Under the pieces are notes generated by a model. The model saw nothing but the letters and a program-made list of their open reading frames with translations. It made no database searches and had not been told where the DNA came from. Made by a program: the position numbers and the translations under genes. This document shows positions 1 to 6,977 of a stretch of DNA of 14,248 bases, one piece after another. Positions within the stretch are counted from its first letter, which is position 1; each line of letters starts with the position of its first letter. Source of the stretch: JBGTFE01 sp041747435 (GTDB lineage Bacteria; Acidobacteriota; Blastocatellia; Pyrinomonadales; Pyrinomonadaceae); the NCBI GenBank assembly GCA_041747435.1, contig JBGTFE010000035.1:1-14248 (forward strand), read 5' to 3'.

Positions 1-350
1 ATTCCGGCTTGTTCGATCAATTCGATAAAATTTTCCGACGAGCCATCCATGATCGGCATTTCAATGTTGTCGACTTCGATAAAGCAGTTATCGACGCCCG
101 CGCCGCGCAGAGCCGAAAGAAGGTGCTCAACTGTCGACAAAACGACGCCTCTGCGCAAAAGCGTGGTTGCATAGCTGCAGTGCGAAATATATTCGACCGA
201 AGCCGGGATTTCAAAATTATCGAGATCGGTGCGAACGAAAATGTATCCCGTATTCGGCGGAGCCGGTTTCAATATTAAATTCACCGGTGCGCCGGTGTGA
301 AGTCCGATCCCGCTTGTTCCGACAGATTTTGAAAGTGTGGTTTGCTTCAT
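1..350 (-). CDS. lpxC: LpxC, UDP-3-O-acyl-N-acetylglucosamine deacetylase (N-terminal part, runs off the left edge)
   Basis: LpxC is the zinc-dependent deacetylase that commits UDP-3-O-acyl-GlcNAc to lipid A synthesis in the cytoplasm. Reading the minus strand from the ATG at 350-348 gives 116 codons without a stop before the window ends. The protein starts MKQTTLSKSVGTSGIGLHTG, the classic LpxC opening. It then has STVEHLLSALRGAGVDN (residues 72-88) and IEVDNIEMPIMDGSSENF (91-108). Glu75 and His76 match the catalytic base and first zinc ligand of the E. coli enzyme (E78/H79). The remaining zinc ligands would lie off the window. An in-frame TAG two codons upstream of the ATG fixes the start; only a weak AGAAG precedes it. 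The gene is divergent from the next one. Family identity is close to certain. Completeness of the gene cannot be judged. Confidence 0.96.
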   Translation of the reverse strand, partial: MKQTTLSKSVGTSGIGLHTGAPVNLILKPAPPNTGYIFVRTDLDNFEIPASVEYISHCSYATTLLRRGVVLSTVEHLLSALRGAGVDNCFIEVDNIEMPIMDGSSENFIELIEQAG

Positions 351-450
351 AAGCTTCTATCAAGTACAAACCTTTACAAGGATCGTGCCGAAGGGGGCTC
401 AATCGTTATCTCGTTGAAAAACAAGATGTTTCGCCGTTGAATCAAAAATC

Positions 451-496
451 TTCGGCGACACTTTTGTTGCTCGCCCGCAACAAAAGTGTGGCGGAA
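451..496. repeat. 46-nt near-perfect palindrome (hairpin or REP-like element)
   Basis: The core arms are exact: ACACTTTTGTTGC at 458-470 and its reverse complement at 477-489, around the 6-nt loop TCGCCC. The symmetry continues outward with two mismatches, so arms 451-470 and 477-496 pair at 18 of 20 positions. No T-run follows on either strand, so it is not a typical intrinsic terminator. It lies in the divergent gap between lpxC and the gene at 537, where a terminator would be out of place. A repetitive hairpin element or an operator are the likeliest readings. No second copy was seen in this window. Confidence 0.85.
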
Positions 497-531
497 TTTA
501 CTAATTACCGATTACGAATTACAATTTACAG
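497..531 (+). repeat. Five tandem 7-bp repeats, (A/T)TTACnn
   Basis: TTTAC or ATTAC occurs at 497, 504, 511, 518 and 525, exactly every 7 bases. The array begins the base after the palindrome ends and stops 5 bases before the ATG at 537. It therefore occupies the place of a ribosome binding site. Heptamer arrays of similar composition are known as short tandem repeats in cyanobacterial genomes. Any relation to those is only an analogy. Confidence 0.8.
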
Positions 532-536
532 AAGTT

Positions 537-1127
537 ATGGCAATACAAACCGCAGGAATTCGAACTGCACGATACACAGAAATCAAGATCGAAAATCATT
601 CGAGCATCGATTTACCAAAAGAAACAAAGGAAAATATACGTAAAGCAATTTCTTTTCTCCCCATCGAGCACCTCCGCGGCTTGGAAAAAATACGGCTTGT
701 TGATTTTATTAAGACTCCGCAAATGAAAAATACGCCGGTGCCGATAAAGGGCGATCTGCCGGGACTTTATCACCCGCGAATGGGAAATCAGACCGCGTGG
801 CTCGAGGTTTCAGCCGGCGCTATCTTGCAGCCGACCGAAACTTTTATCAAACGATGGATGGCGAAAAGCGCGTTCAAAAGTAATTTGACGGGCATTTTAT
901 TTTCGCTCGTCGGTCAGCATTACTATTTTACGCTGCGGCATTCGGTCAAAAAACAAAATCTCGAGCCTCAGATAAGACAATATGCGCAAAAAAATCTAAA
1001 AGATTGGGGCGAAAAGCAGGCGGAAAACAGTTGGCGTGGAAGGCTTTTCAAACCGATCCGACCGTATCTGGAGCGATGGGCAAAATGGCTTAACAAGCGC
1101 GCAGCACAAGCTAAGAAGAAAGGCTAA
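537..1127 (+). CDS. Hypothetical protein, 196 aa; possible degenerate zincin-like protein
   Basis: I do not recognise a named family. The ATG at 537 is preferred: the longer reading from the GTG at 486 would begin inside the palindrome and translate through the heptamer array. There is no signal peptide or obvious membrane segment, and the C-terminus is strongly basic (KRAAQAKKKG). Visible blocks are LPIEHLRGLEKIRLVDF (about residues 39-55), LPGLYHPR, and ILFSLVGQHYYFTLRH followed by LEPQIRQYAQKNLKDW (to about residue 157). The layout recalls small zinc peptidases that carry HEIGHH and then ExxAxxYA. Here SLVGQH (123-128) sits where HEIGHH would be, with Glu143 and YA149-150 behind it. If the likeness is real, the metal site is lost. 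That link is inference and weak. A gap of 59 nt separates it from the EVE gene. Confidence 0.75.
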   Translation: MAIQTAGIRTARYTEIKIENHSSIDLPKETKENIRKAISFLPIEHLRGLEKIRLVDFIKTPQMKNTPVPIKGDLPGLYHPRMGNQTAWLEVSAGAILQPTETFIKRWMAKSAFKSNLTGILFSLVGQHYYFTLRHSVKKQNLEPQIRQYAQKNLKDWGEKQAENSWRGRLFKPIRPYLERWAKWLNKRAAQAKKKG

Positions 1128-1186
1128 ACGCCCAAGCAGAATTTTATTAATAGCATTAGATAAGTCTTCCTAAATCATTGAAAACT

Positions 1187-1585
1187 ATGAACTATTGGCT
1201 AGTTAAACAAGAACCTGAAGCATATTCGTTTGATGATCTGATAAAAGACGGAAAAACAGATTGGACCGGCGTGCGAAACTTCCAGGCGCGCAACAATCTT
1301 CGCGAAATGAAAAAAGGCGATAAAGTACTCTTTTATCATTCGGTCTCGGAAAAAGCCGTTGTCGGTTTGGCGGAAGTCTCGAAGGAAAAATATCCCGACC
1401 CGACCGATGAAAAATGGACCGCCGTTGAGATAAAACCGATTAAAAAATTCGACAATCCGGTTTTGCTTGGTGAAATTAAAGCGGAAAACAGCTTGCAGAA
1501 TATTGCGTTGGTACGACAGGCGCGGCTTTCGGTGGTTCCTCTCACCGCTGACGAATTTGAGACGATTCGAAAAATGGCTAAATAA
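1187..1585 (+). CDS. EVE domain-containing protein
   Basis: This 132-aa protein is a single EVE domain (PUA-like fold, the family of human THYN1). EVE domains are thought to bind modified bases in DNA or RNA, and they are often found in modification-dependent restriction enzymes or as stand-alone proteins. Family hallmarks are MNYWLVKQEPEAYSFDDL at the N-terminus, then DWTGVRNFQARNNLREM (residues 25-41), KKGDKVLFYHS (42-52), and the Tyr-Pro-Asp-Pro turn near residue 70. The aromatic residues Tyr3, Trp4 and Trp26 are in place. A TTG at 1178 is in frame, but the ATG at 1187 gives the usual family start. No clear Shine-Dalgarno sequence precedes it. The stop overlaps the next start by one base (TAATG), suggesting translational coupling. 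The ligand cannot be told from sequence. Confidence 0.93.
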   Translation: MNYWLVKQEPEAYSFDDLIKDGKTDWTGVRNFQARNNLREMKKGDKVLFYHSVSEKAVVGLAEVSKEKYPDPTDEKWTAVEIKPIKKFDNPVLLGEIKAENSLQNIALVRQARLSVVPLTADEFETIRKMAK

Positions 1586-1956
1586 TGAATGAATTTGAAA
1601 ATATCCGCTTAAACGCCGAACTTGTAAGCAAAACTTTCGGAGAAAATAACGGTGTGAATTTGGCTTTCGACGAAGATTCGGTCGAATGGGTTGACGGATA
1701 CATTGAGAGAAACCGCGAAACTTGGGACGAGCAGACTGCCGCGAGGCTCTCGGGCGTTTTTGGTTCGTTTCTCGGCGAATGTATTCGTTTGAACTTTGGA
1801 GGAGAATGGCAAATGAATGAATTTGGACTGGGAATTGTCTTTGAGGACGGAAATACTGCCTATCCTTTTAATAAGATCAAAAAACAAATCGAGAACGGTG
1901 CCGTAGACTCGATCGCGAGCTTTTATAACACGATCTCGACAGTCTTCAATCTTTAA
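1585..1956 (+). CDS. Hypothetical protein, 123 aa, second gene of the EVE/ATP-grasp cluster
   Basis: This small acidic, soluble protein has no signal peptide or membrane helix, and I cannot name its family. Conserved-looking blocks are VEWVDGYIERNR (33-44), GSFLGECIRLNFGGEW (60-75), GLGIVFEDGNTAYPFNKIKK (81-100) and GAVDSIASFY (105-114). The arrangement resembles small single-domain DUF or immunity-type proteins that end in a DSIxSFY-like motif; this is an impression, not an assignment. It overlaps the EVE gene by one base and ends 2 nt before the ATP-grasp gene, so it is almost certainly co-translated with both. No Shine-Dalgarno sequence is visible ahead of its ATG, consistent with coupling to the upstream stop. 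Confidence 0.82.
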   Translation: MNEFENIRLNAELVSKTFGENNGVNLAFDEDSVEWVDGYIERNRETWDEQTAARLSGVFGSFLGECIRLNFGGEWQMNEFGLGIVFEDGNTAYPFNKIKKQIENGAVDSIASFYNTISTVFNL

Positions 1957-1958
1957 AT

Positions 1959-3317
1959 ATGTTAAATGAAGCGGTAGCTTACTATCATGAGCTCTTGGAA
2001 GATTTTGATTTGTCGGAATCTTCGCGAAAGGCTTTGGATGAAGGGCTCGAGCAGGCGAAGTTGATCTTTGGCGGCAGGCGTCTTTCTCCATATTTGCGTC
2101 CGCATTTTGTCACCGAAAGTGACTGGCAGCGTGTTACCGAAGTTTGTGAAACGATCTGGAATGCCCTTCAAAAGGTTAAGGATGCCGCGGTCAAATCCGA
2201 CGAGATCTTGGAAGAGCTGGGAATTAGGGGAATCGAGAAAGAGTTGGTCTCGATCGATCCGGGCTACAAACAAGTTTCTCCGAACGCCCGTCTGGATTCG
2301 TTTTTGACCGATACCACCCTTTCGTTTGTTGAGTTAAATGGCGAAAGTCCCGCCGGTGTGGCGTATGCCGATTCCGCAAGCGAGATATTTCTCGAACTTC
2401 CGGTAATGCGGAAATTTGCCGAAACATATAATATTCGGAGGTTTCACGGTCGCCCAAAGATGTTGGACATTTTGTTAGGATGTTACGAGCAATTTCTTGG
2501 TAAAAAGCCTGAAAAAAACCCCGTTATCGCCATCGTCGATCTTAGAGATCTACCTACTCAAAAAGAATTCGAAATTTTCAAGGAATATTTCGAATCGGAA
2601 GGCTACACTTCCTTGATTTGTTCTCCGGAGGACCTGGAATTTGACGGCGGGAAATTGTATTTTGGCGGCGTTGCGATCGATATCGTCTACAAGCGTCTTT
2701 TGGTAAACGAATATTTGCCGATAATCAATGAATATCCCGCGCTTTTGAACGCATATCGCGCCGGCGCTGTTTGCCTGGTCAACAGCTTCCGTTCAAAGCT
2801 CGTTCATAAAAAGGCGATCTTTGCCGTTCTAACAAATGAAAAGTTCGCGTATCTATTTAATGATGATGAGTTAAGCGCTATAAATAAACATGTTCCGTGG
2901 ACTCGAAAATTTCGAAAAGAAAGCACTTTTTATCGGAATGAAGAAATCGATCTCGTCGATTGGACGTTGCGGAACGCGCACAAATTGGTATTAAAACCGA
3001 ACGACGATTACGGTGGACACGGAATTTATATCGGTTGGAACTCGACCGAAAGCGAATGGGATGAAGCGGTGAAAATGTCGTTAGCCAATGGTGATTATTT
3101 AGTTCAGGAACGCGTGGAAACATCAAAAGAAATGTTTCCATATTTAGATCCTGACGGTAAAATATACATGTTCGAACAGTTGGTCGATCTCGACCCGCTG
3201 CTCTTTAATGGTAAGGTCGGTTCGGCTTTTACAAGGCTTTCCACGACGGAACTTGCAAATGTATCGTCTGGCGGTGGAATGGTACCGACGTTTGTTATTT
3301 CGGAGAAGGAAAGATGA
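1959..3317 (+). CDS. Circularly permuted (type 2) ATP-grasp protein, glutathionylspermidine-synthase-like
   Basis: ATP-grasp enzymes use ATP to activate a carboxylate and join it to an amine or thiol. This 452-aa protein looks like a circularly permuted ATP-grasp protein related to the glutathionylspermidine synthase C-terminal domain. Supporting blocks are FVELNGESPAG (residues about 123-133), AIVDLRDLPTQKEFEIFKEY, IDIVYKRLLVNEY, CLVNSFRSKLVHKKAIFAVL, the nucleotide-binding segment LVLKPNDDYGGHGIYIG (343-359, Lys346 the likely ATP ligand), LVQERVE, and the C-terminal NVSSGGGMVPTFVI. The length and complete motif series suggest an intact enzyme. The substrate is unknown. It starts 2 nt after the upstream stop, and its TGA overlaps the next ATG (ATGA). 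Relatives occur in peptide- or small-molecule-modifying contexts, so a modification of a peptide or amine is plausible but unproven. Confidence 0.88.
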   Translation: MLNEAVAYYHELLEDFDLSESSRKALDEGLEQAKLIFGGRRLSPYLRPHFVTESDWQRVTEVCETIWNALQKVKDAAVKSDEILEELGIRGIEKELVSIDPGYKQVSPNARLDSFLTDTTLSFVELNGESPAGVAYADSASEIFLELPVMRKFAETYNIRRFHGRPKMLDILLGCYEQFLGKKPEKNPVIAIVDLRDLPTQKEFEIFKEYFESEGYTSLICSPEDLEFDGGKLYFGGVAIDIVYKRLLVNEYLPIINEYPALLNAYRAGAVCLVNSFRSKLVHKKAIFAVLTNEKFAYLFNDDELSAINKHVPWTRKFRKESTFYRNEEIDLVDWTLRNAHKLVLKPNDDYGGHGIYIGWNSTESEWDEAVKMSLANGDYLVQERVETSKEMFPYLDPDGKIYMFEQLVDLDPLLFNGKVGSAFTRLSTTELANVSSGGGMVPTFVISEKER

Positions 3318-4789
3318 GAAGAATAATTTTTATCGGAACTATTTTGAGTTTGGCGGCACTTTTACATTTTGATCACGCGGTTTTCGGAGAGAAAAGACCG
3401 CCGCTTTTCAGTTTGAACGGGGTTCCGCAAGCAAAATCCGCTGACGAAAAATCCTCGATCGGCTCGGTTCGCGAGAGCGAAATAACCTTTGAAAGCTCGC
3501 GCATACACGACTTATCCCGGATAAGTTTTCCGCTTTTTGACGGGAAAATATACGATGCTGCTCGAACGGAATCAGAATTTCGTGCACTGGACGATTACAC
3601 CTGGCGCGGCAAATTAGCGGACGGCAAGTTTAGCGGCGACGTTATTTTGACATTCAAAAATGGTTTTGTTTCGGGTTTGATCTATTCCCCGAAATCCGTT
3701 TATGAAATTGTGCCTAAAGGACAAAAGCAGATTTTGGTCGAACTCGATCAGAGTCTATTTCCCGAATGTGCGGGCGACCTCGAAGGAGATAATACGCAAA
3801 AGAATTTGGATGCGCAAAACGCCGTCGCAGGAGTTGATTCCGGCGACAGGATCGACGTATTAGTGGTTTATACTACGGCGACGAAGAACTTTTTGGGCGG
3901 TAACACTCAAGCTCAGGCGCTAGCGCAGCAGGCGATCGACGCGACAAACACCGCGTATCGAAACAGCAAGATCCGCCAACGCGTTCGAATGGTTCATAGC
4001 GAAGAATTTGTTTATACCGAAAGCGGAAACTCGAGCACGGATCTTAGTAATTTGCGAAACAGCTCTGTAATTCAAGCGCTTCGCGATCTGCACAAAGCCG
4101 ACTTGGTGGCGGAAATAAGCGAAGTAACGGGTGTTTGCGGAATCGGTTATTTGATGGGAACGGCGGTCGGCGGTAATCAAAACAATGGTTTTACCGTTAC
4201 CGCACGAAGCTGTGCGGTCGGAAATTTGAGTTTCGCGCACGAACTCGGACACAACATGGGAAGCGCCCACAATCCCGAAAACGGCTCGGGCGGAACATAT
4301 CCGTATAGTTTTGGGCATTGGATAAACGGCAGCTATCGAACCGTGATGTCATATGTTGATCAATGCTCTTCGGGCTGTACGCGGAATCCGTATTTCTCGA
4401 ATCCGTCGATCGTTTTTATGAATGCTCCGACCGGAACGGAATTACGAAATAACGCTCGCTCGATCGACAATACGGCAGATCCGATTTCGGCTTACCGCTA
4501 CAGCGGTTCGAGCCTTACGTTGAATAATTACAACGGCGGCGAAGCGCTTCCGCGCAATCTAGCGCGTGCTGTAACGTGGTCGTCCGATAATTTACCCGGA
4601 AGCGTAAAGATCGAGATTTCACGCGACGCGACGACGAATTGGACGACGCTGATTGCAAATACGCCGAACGATGGCTCTGAGATCATTTCGATTTCGGGCA
4701 GACCGACGCGGTTTGGGCGAATTAGAATTTCAAGCATAAGTACGCCGCATATCAGCGATTCAAGCGTTTTTAACATTTCTATTCGATAA
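3314..4789 (+). CDS. Secreted reprolysin-like (M12-type) zinc metalloprotease
   Basis: This is a 491-aa exported protease. A signal peptide covers roughly residues 1-25 (MRRIIFIGTILSLAALLHF, a hydrophobic core before AVFGEK). A propeptide-like region of about 150 residues follows. The metzincin catalytic domain starts near RIDVLVVYTTATKNFLGG (about 180). The zinc motif HELGHNMGSAH gives His309, Glu310, His313 and His319, matching HExxHxxGxxH, and a Met-turn follows at VMSY (Met345). SSGCTRNPYFSNPS after it is typical of bacterial members. The tail (about 403-491, NYNGGEALPRN... to KIEISRDATTNWTTL) resembles the bacterial Ig-like beta-sandwich repeat seen in secreted proteins. All catalytic residues are present. 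It is translationally coupled to the ATP-grasp gene by a 4-nt overlap and has a strong GGAGAAGGA Shine-Dalgarno sequence. Its substrate is unknown. Confidence 0.93.
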   Translation: MRRIIFIGTILSLAALLHFDHAVFGEKRPPLFSLNGVPQAKSADEKSSIGSVRESEITFESSRIHDLSRISFPLFDGKIYDAARTESEFRALDDYTWRGKLADGKFSGDVILTFKNGFVSGLIYSPKSVYEIVPKGQKQILVELDQSLFPECAGDLEGDNTQKNLDAQNAVAGVDSGDRIDVLVVYTTATKNFLGGNTQAQALAQQAIDATNTAYRNSKIRQRVRMVHSEEFVYTESGNSSTDLSNLRNSSVIQALRDLHKADLVAEISEVTGVCGIGYLMGTAVGGNQNNGFTVTARSCAVGNLSFAHELGHNMGSAHNPENGSGGTYPYSFGHWINGSYRTVMSYVDQCSSGCTRNPYFSNPSIVFMNAPTGTELRNNARSIDNTADPISAYRYSGSSLTLNNYNGGEALPRNLARAVTWSSDNLPGSVKIEISRDATTNWTTLIANTPNDGSEIISISGRPTRFGRIRISSISTPHISDSSVFNISIR

Positions 4790-4871
4790 GCATTTTGGAT
4801 TTTCGATCTTCGAACAATTTTTCACCAGGATCGCCGGTTGTTGTTTTTGGACGGAGGTCAAATTTAGCCGA

Positions 4872-4904
4872 TTTTTACCGAAATTATTCAAAACATTGTA
4901 AAAT
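4872..4904 (+). promoter_or_regulatory. Possible promoter for the acyl-CoA carboxylase gene
   Basis: A TAAAAT -10-like box lies at 4899-4904, followed about 25 nt later by the ATG at 4929. The upstream T-rich stretch offers only a poor -35. The gap of 139 nt after the protease gene and the absence of a Shine-Dalgarno sequence fit a separate transcript with a short leader. The evidence is weak. Confidence 0.3.
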
Positions 4905-4928
4905 AAATCCTTTCCCAATATTTTCTTA

Positions 4929-6548
4929 ATGTCGAAATTCAAAAAACAGTCAAGGCTGCGCGTACTCGTCGATGAGTTTGAGACGCTGGAAAAAAAGCTC
5001 AAACTTGGCGGCGGCGCGGCTAAGATCGAAAAAATTCATAAGCAGGGAAAACTGACGGCGCGGGAACGTGTTGATCTGCTGTTTGATAAGGACGCATATC
5101 AACAGGAAATCGGTCTGCTCGTTGCGTATGACGAATACGACGGCAAAGCTCCGGCGGCGGCGGTTGTTACTTCGATTGGGAAAATTCACGGGCGCGAAGC
5201 CGTTGTCGTGGCAAACGATGCGACGATCAAAGCGGGCGCGTGGTATCCCGAAACAATCAAGAAAATTCTGCGGGCGCAGGAAATTGCGATGCGTTCGCGT
5301 GTGCCGATCATTTACTTGGTTGATTCGGCGGGCGTGAATTTGCCGTATCAGGGCGGCGTTTTTCCCGGTCAATACGGCGCGGCGCGGATTTTTTATTACA
5401 ACTCGATTATGCGCCGTTATCTGAAAGTTCCGCAGATTTCAGCCGTGATGGGAATGTGCGTCGCGGGCGGTGCGTATCTGCCTGCGCTTTCGGACGTGAT
5501 CTTGATGGTCGAAGGCACTTCTTTTATGGGACTCGGCGGCGCGAATCTGGTCAAAGGCGCGACCGGACAGACAATTGATAATGAAACTCTCGGCGGCGCG
5601 ATGACGCATAATTCGATTTCGGGCGTAGCGCATTTTCGCACCGCAAACGAAGAAGAATGTATCGAGAAAATTCGACAATTGGTTTCCGAACTGCCGAATA
5701 AATTTCAGACGAATGTTTCGATCATCGAAGCGCAAGAGCCGAAAAACACACCCGAAAAACTTTACGAAATTTTGCCCGAAGACCATCGCGCCGGTTACGA
5801 CATCCGCGAAGTTTTAAGTTGCTTTTTAGATAATGGCGAATTAGACGAATTTCAAGCCGATTACGCCAAAGAAATGATCTGCGGCACGGCGCGGATTGCC
5901 GGGATTCAAATCGGAGTCATCGCTAATCATCGCGGAATGGTGACGCAAAAAGGAAAACCGCCGAAGTTTGGCGGCATTGTTTATACAGAATCGGCGGAAA
6001 AAACCGCGTATTTTATCGAAAACTGCAATCGTCATTCGACACCGATTCTTTTTGTCCAAGACGTTTCCGGTTTTATGGTCGGCGCGGACGCGGAGCATTC
6101 GGGAATTATTCGTGCGGGCGCAAGATTTGTCGAAGCGATGGCGACCGCCGTTGTGCCGAAACTCGTTTTAACGATCAATCACGCTTCCGGCGCGGGTTAT
6201 TACGCGATGGCTGGACAGGGTTTCGATCCCGATTTTATTTTTTCACTTCCGACAGGCAGGATGGGCGTGATGGAAGGCGATTCGGCGGCGGCGGCAATTT
6301 TCGGAACGCAGATTGAAAAACTTAAAAAAGCGGGCAAAGAAATTGACGCGGAAATGGAAGCGCAGATGGACGAAGTGCGCGAAACCTATGAAAAAGAATT
6401 AGACGCAAAATACGCGGCGGCGCGTGGTTTTGTTGACGCGATCGTTACGCCCGAAAATTTGCGCGACGCTTTGAAGATCGCGCTCGAAACGACTCTTAAT
6501 ACAGACAAACCGCATCTCGGCGCGTTTGTTCTGCCGGAAAACCTATAA
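4929..6548 (+). CDS. Acyl-CoA carboxylase carboxyltransferase (beta) subunit, methylcrotonyl-CoA-carboxylase-like
   Basis: The protein transfers the carboxyl group from biotin to an acyl-CoA in the cytoplasm. At 539 aa it has the normal two-domain length. The N-terminal crotonase-like domain carries GKLTARERVDLLFD, then VDSAGVNLPYQ and the oxyanion motif MGMCVAGGAYLPALSD (Gly180-Gly181). The C-terminal domain carries GIVYTESAEKTAYFIENCNR, VQDVSGFMVG and NHASGAGYYAMAG (His418-Gly423). The GGAYLPALSD form and the LVKGATGQ block are closer to methylcrotonyl-CoA carboxylase beta or related acyl-CoA carboxylases than to propionyl-CoA carboxylase or AccD. The exact substrate remains open (methylcrotonyl-, geranyl-, or another acyl-CoA). 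No biotin carboxylase/BCCP gene is adjacent, so its partner must be elsewhere. No ribosome binding site precedes the ATG. Family confidence is high; substrate confidence is low. Confidence 0.93.
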   Translation: MSKFKKQSRLRVLVDEFETLEKKLKLGGGAAKIEKIHKQGKLTARERVDLLFDKDAYQQEIGLLVAYDEYDGKAPAAAVVTSIGKIHGREAVVVANDATIKAGAWYPETIKKILRAQEIAMRSRVPIIYLVDSAGVNLPYQGGVFPGQYGAARIFYYNSIMRRYLKVPQISAVMGMCVAGGAYLPALSDVILMVEGTSFMGLGGANLVKGATGQTIDNETLGGAMTHNSISGVAHFRTANEEECIEKIRQLVSELPNKFQTNVSIIEAQEPKNTPEKLYEILPEDHRAGYDIREVLSCFLDNGELDEFQADYAKEMICGTARIAGIQIGVIANHRGMVTQKGKPPKFGGIVYTESAEKTAYFIENCNRHSTPILFVQDVSGFMVGADAEHSGIIRAGARFVEAMATAVVPKLVLTINHASGAGYYAMAGQGFDPDFIFSLPTGRMGVMEGDSAAAAIFGTQIEKLKKAGKEIDAEMEAQMDEVRETYEKELDAKYAAARGFVDAIVTPENLRDALKIALETTLNTDKPHLGAFVLPENL

Positions 6549-6557
6549 AAAAAGTGC

Positions 6558-6586
6558 TTTTATTAATTTCCTCCACAGTTTATAAT
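6558..6586 (+). promoter_or_regulatory. Promoter with consensus -10 for the secreted protein/cupin/crotonase unit
   Basis: A perfect TATAAT lies at 6581-6586. The best -35 at 17-nt spacing is the weak TTTTAT at 6558-6563. The predicted transcript start is near 6593, giving a leader of about 58 nt before the ATG at 6651. The gap after the carboxylase gene has no other obvious promoter. Confidence 0.5.
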
Positions 6587-6593
6587 CGATTCT

Positions 6594-6612
6594 GGCTGTG
6601 AACTTTACAGCC
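6594..6612 (+). other. Small hairpin at the 5' end of the leader
   Basis: GGCTGT (6594-6599) and ACAGCC (6607-6612) form a perfect 6-bp stem with a 7-nt loop. It falls almost exactly at the predicted transcript start. It could stabilise the 5' end or be an operator. No riboswitch-like architecture is visible around it. Confidence 0.45.
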
Positions 6613-6650
6613 CACCTCCACGAAAAATCTTCGCTCCAAAATAATAAATA

Positions 6651-6977
6651 ATGAAAATTCTAAAACCGCTCTCGTTGTGCGTTTTTTTATTAATGCTCTG
6701 TTCCGTCGCAAATGCACAGGCAGAGAAATCCACCACTGAAAAAGTCCTTATAACCACCGGTAAAACTGCCGTGATCATCGTCGGACAAAGCGCTAAAATC
6801 GCATTTCAAACCGCGAAATTTACCGGTAAAGAATTTGTAAAACCCGTTGCGCTGAACCTTGCAAAACCCCTGATCGTAAAGGTCATTCCAAAAGCCACCG
6901 TTTTCTTGATCAAAAGAGGGATTCCAATCGGTCAGAAGTTGTTTGTAACGTATTTAAAAACTAGACTCTCATTATGA
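6651..6977 (+). CDS. Small secreted basic protein, 108 aa, unknown function
   Basis: I do not recognise a family. The N-terminus is a textbook signal peptide: MKILK, the hydrophobic core PLSLCVFLLMLCSV, then ANA-QA, with cleavage expected after residue 22. The mature part, about 86 residues, is lysine-rich and alternates short apolar runs with lysine (for example KPLIVKVIPKATVFLIKRG). It has no cysteines and few acidic residues, so it is strongly cationic and possibly membrane-associated or amphipathic. A periplasmic or surface location is inferred. It follows its own consensus -10 box, has no clear Shine-Dalgarno sequence, and overlaps the cupin gene by 4 nt (ATGA), so the two are probably co-translated. 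Gene reality is supported by the signal peptide and the overlap. Confidence 0.78.
   Translation: MKILKPLSLCVFLLMLCSVANAQAEKSTTEKVLITTGKTAVIIVGQSAKIAFQTAKFTGKEFVKPVALNLAKPLIVKVIPKATVFLIKRGIPIGQKLFVTYLKTRLSL

Noticed and set aside
486..536. Upstream GTG start giving a 213-aa version of the hypothetical gene
   Set aside because: The extra 17 residues would be encoded by the end of the palindrome and by the heptamer repeats, so they are non-conserved-looking sequence. The ATG at 537 is the better start.
1609..2091. Long antisense open frame opposite the 123-aa gene
   Set aside because: It lies across two well-supported coupled genes on the other strand and its composition shows no domain, signal or motif. 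It is a mirror of the real coding frames.
6547..6562. A-run, short inverted AAAAG/CTTTT and T-rich stretch after the carboxylase gene, considered as a terminator
   Set aside because: The stem would be 5 A/T-rich base pairs with a 2-nt loop, too weak to act as an intrinsic terminator.
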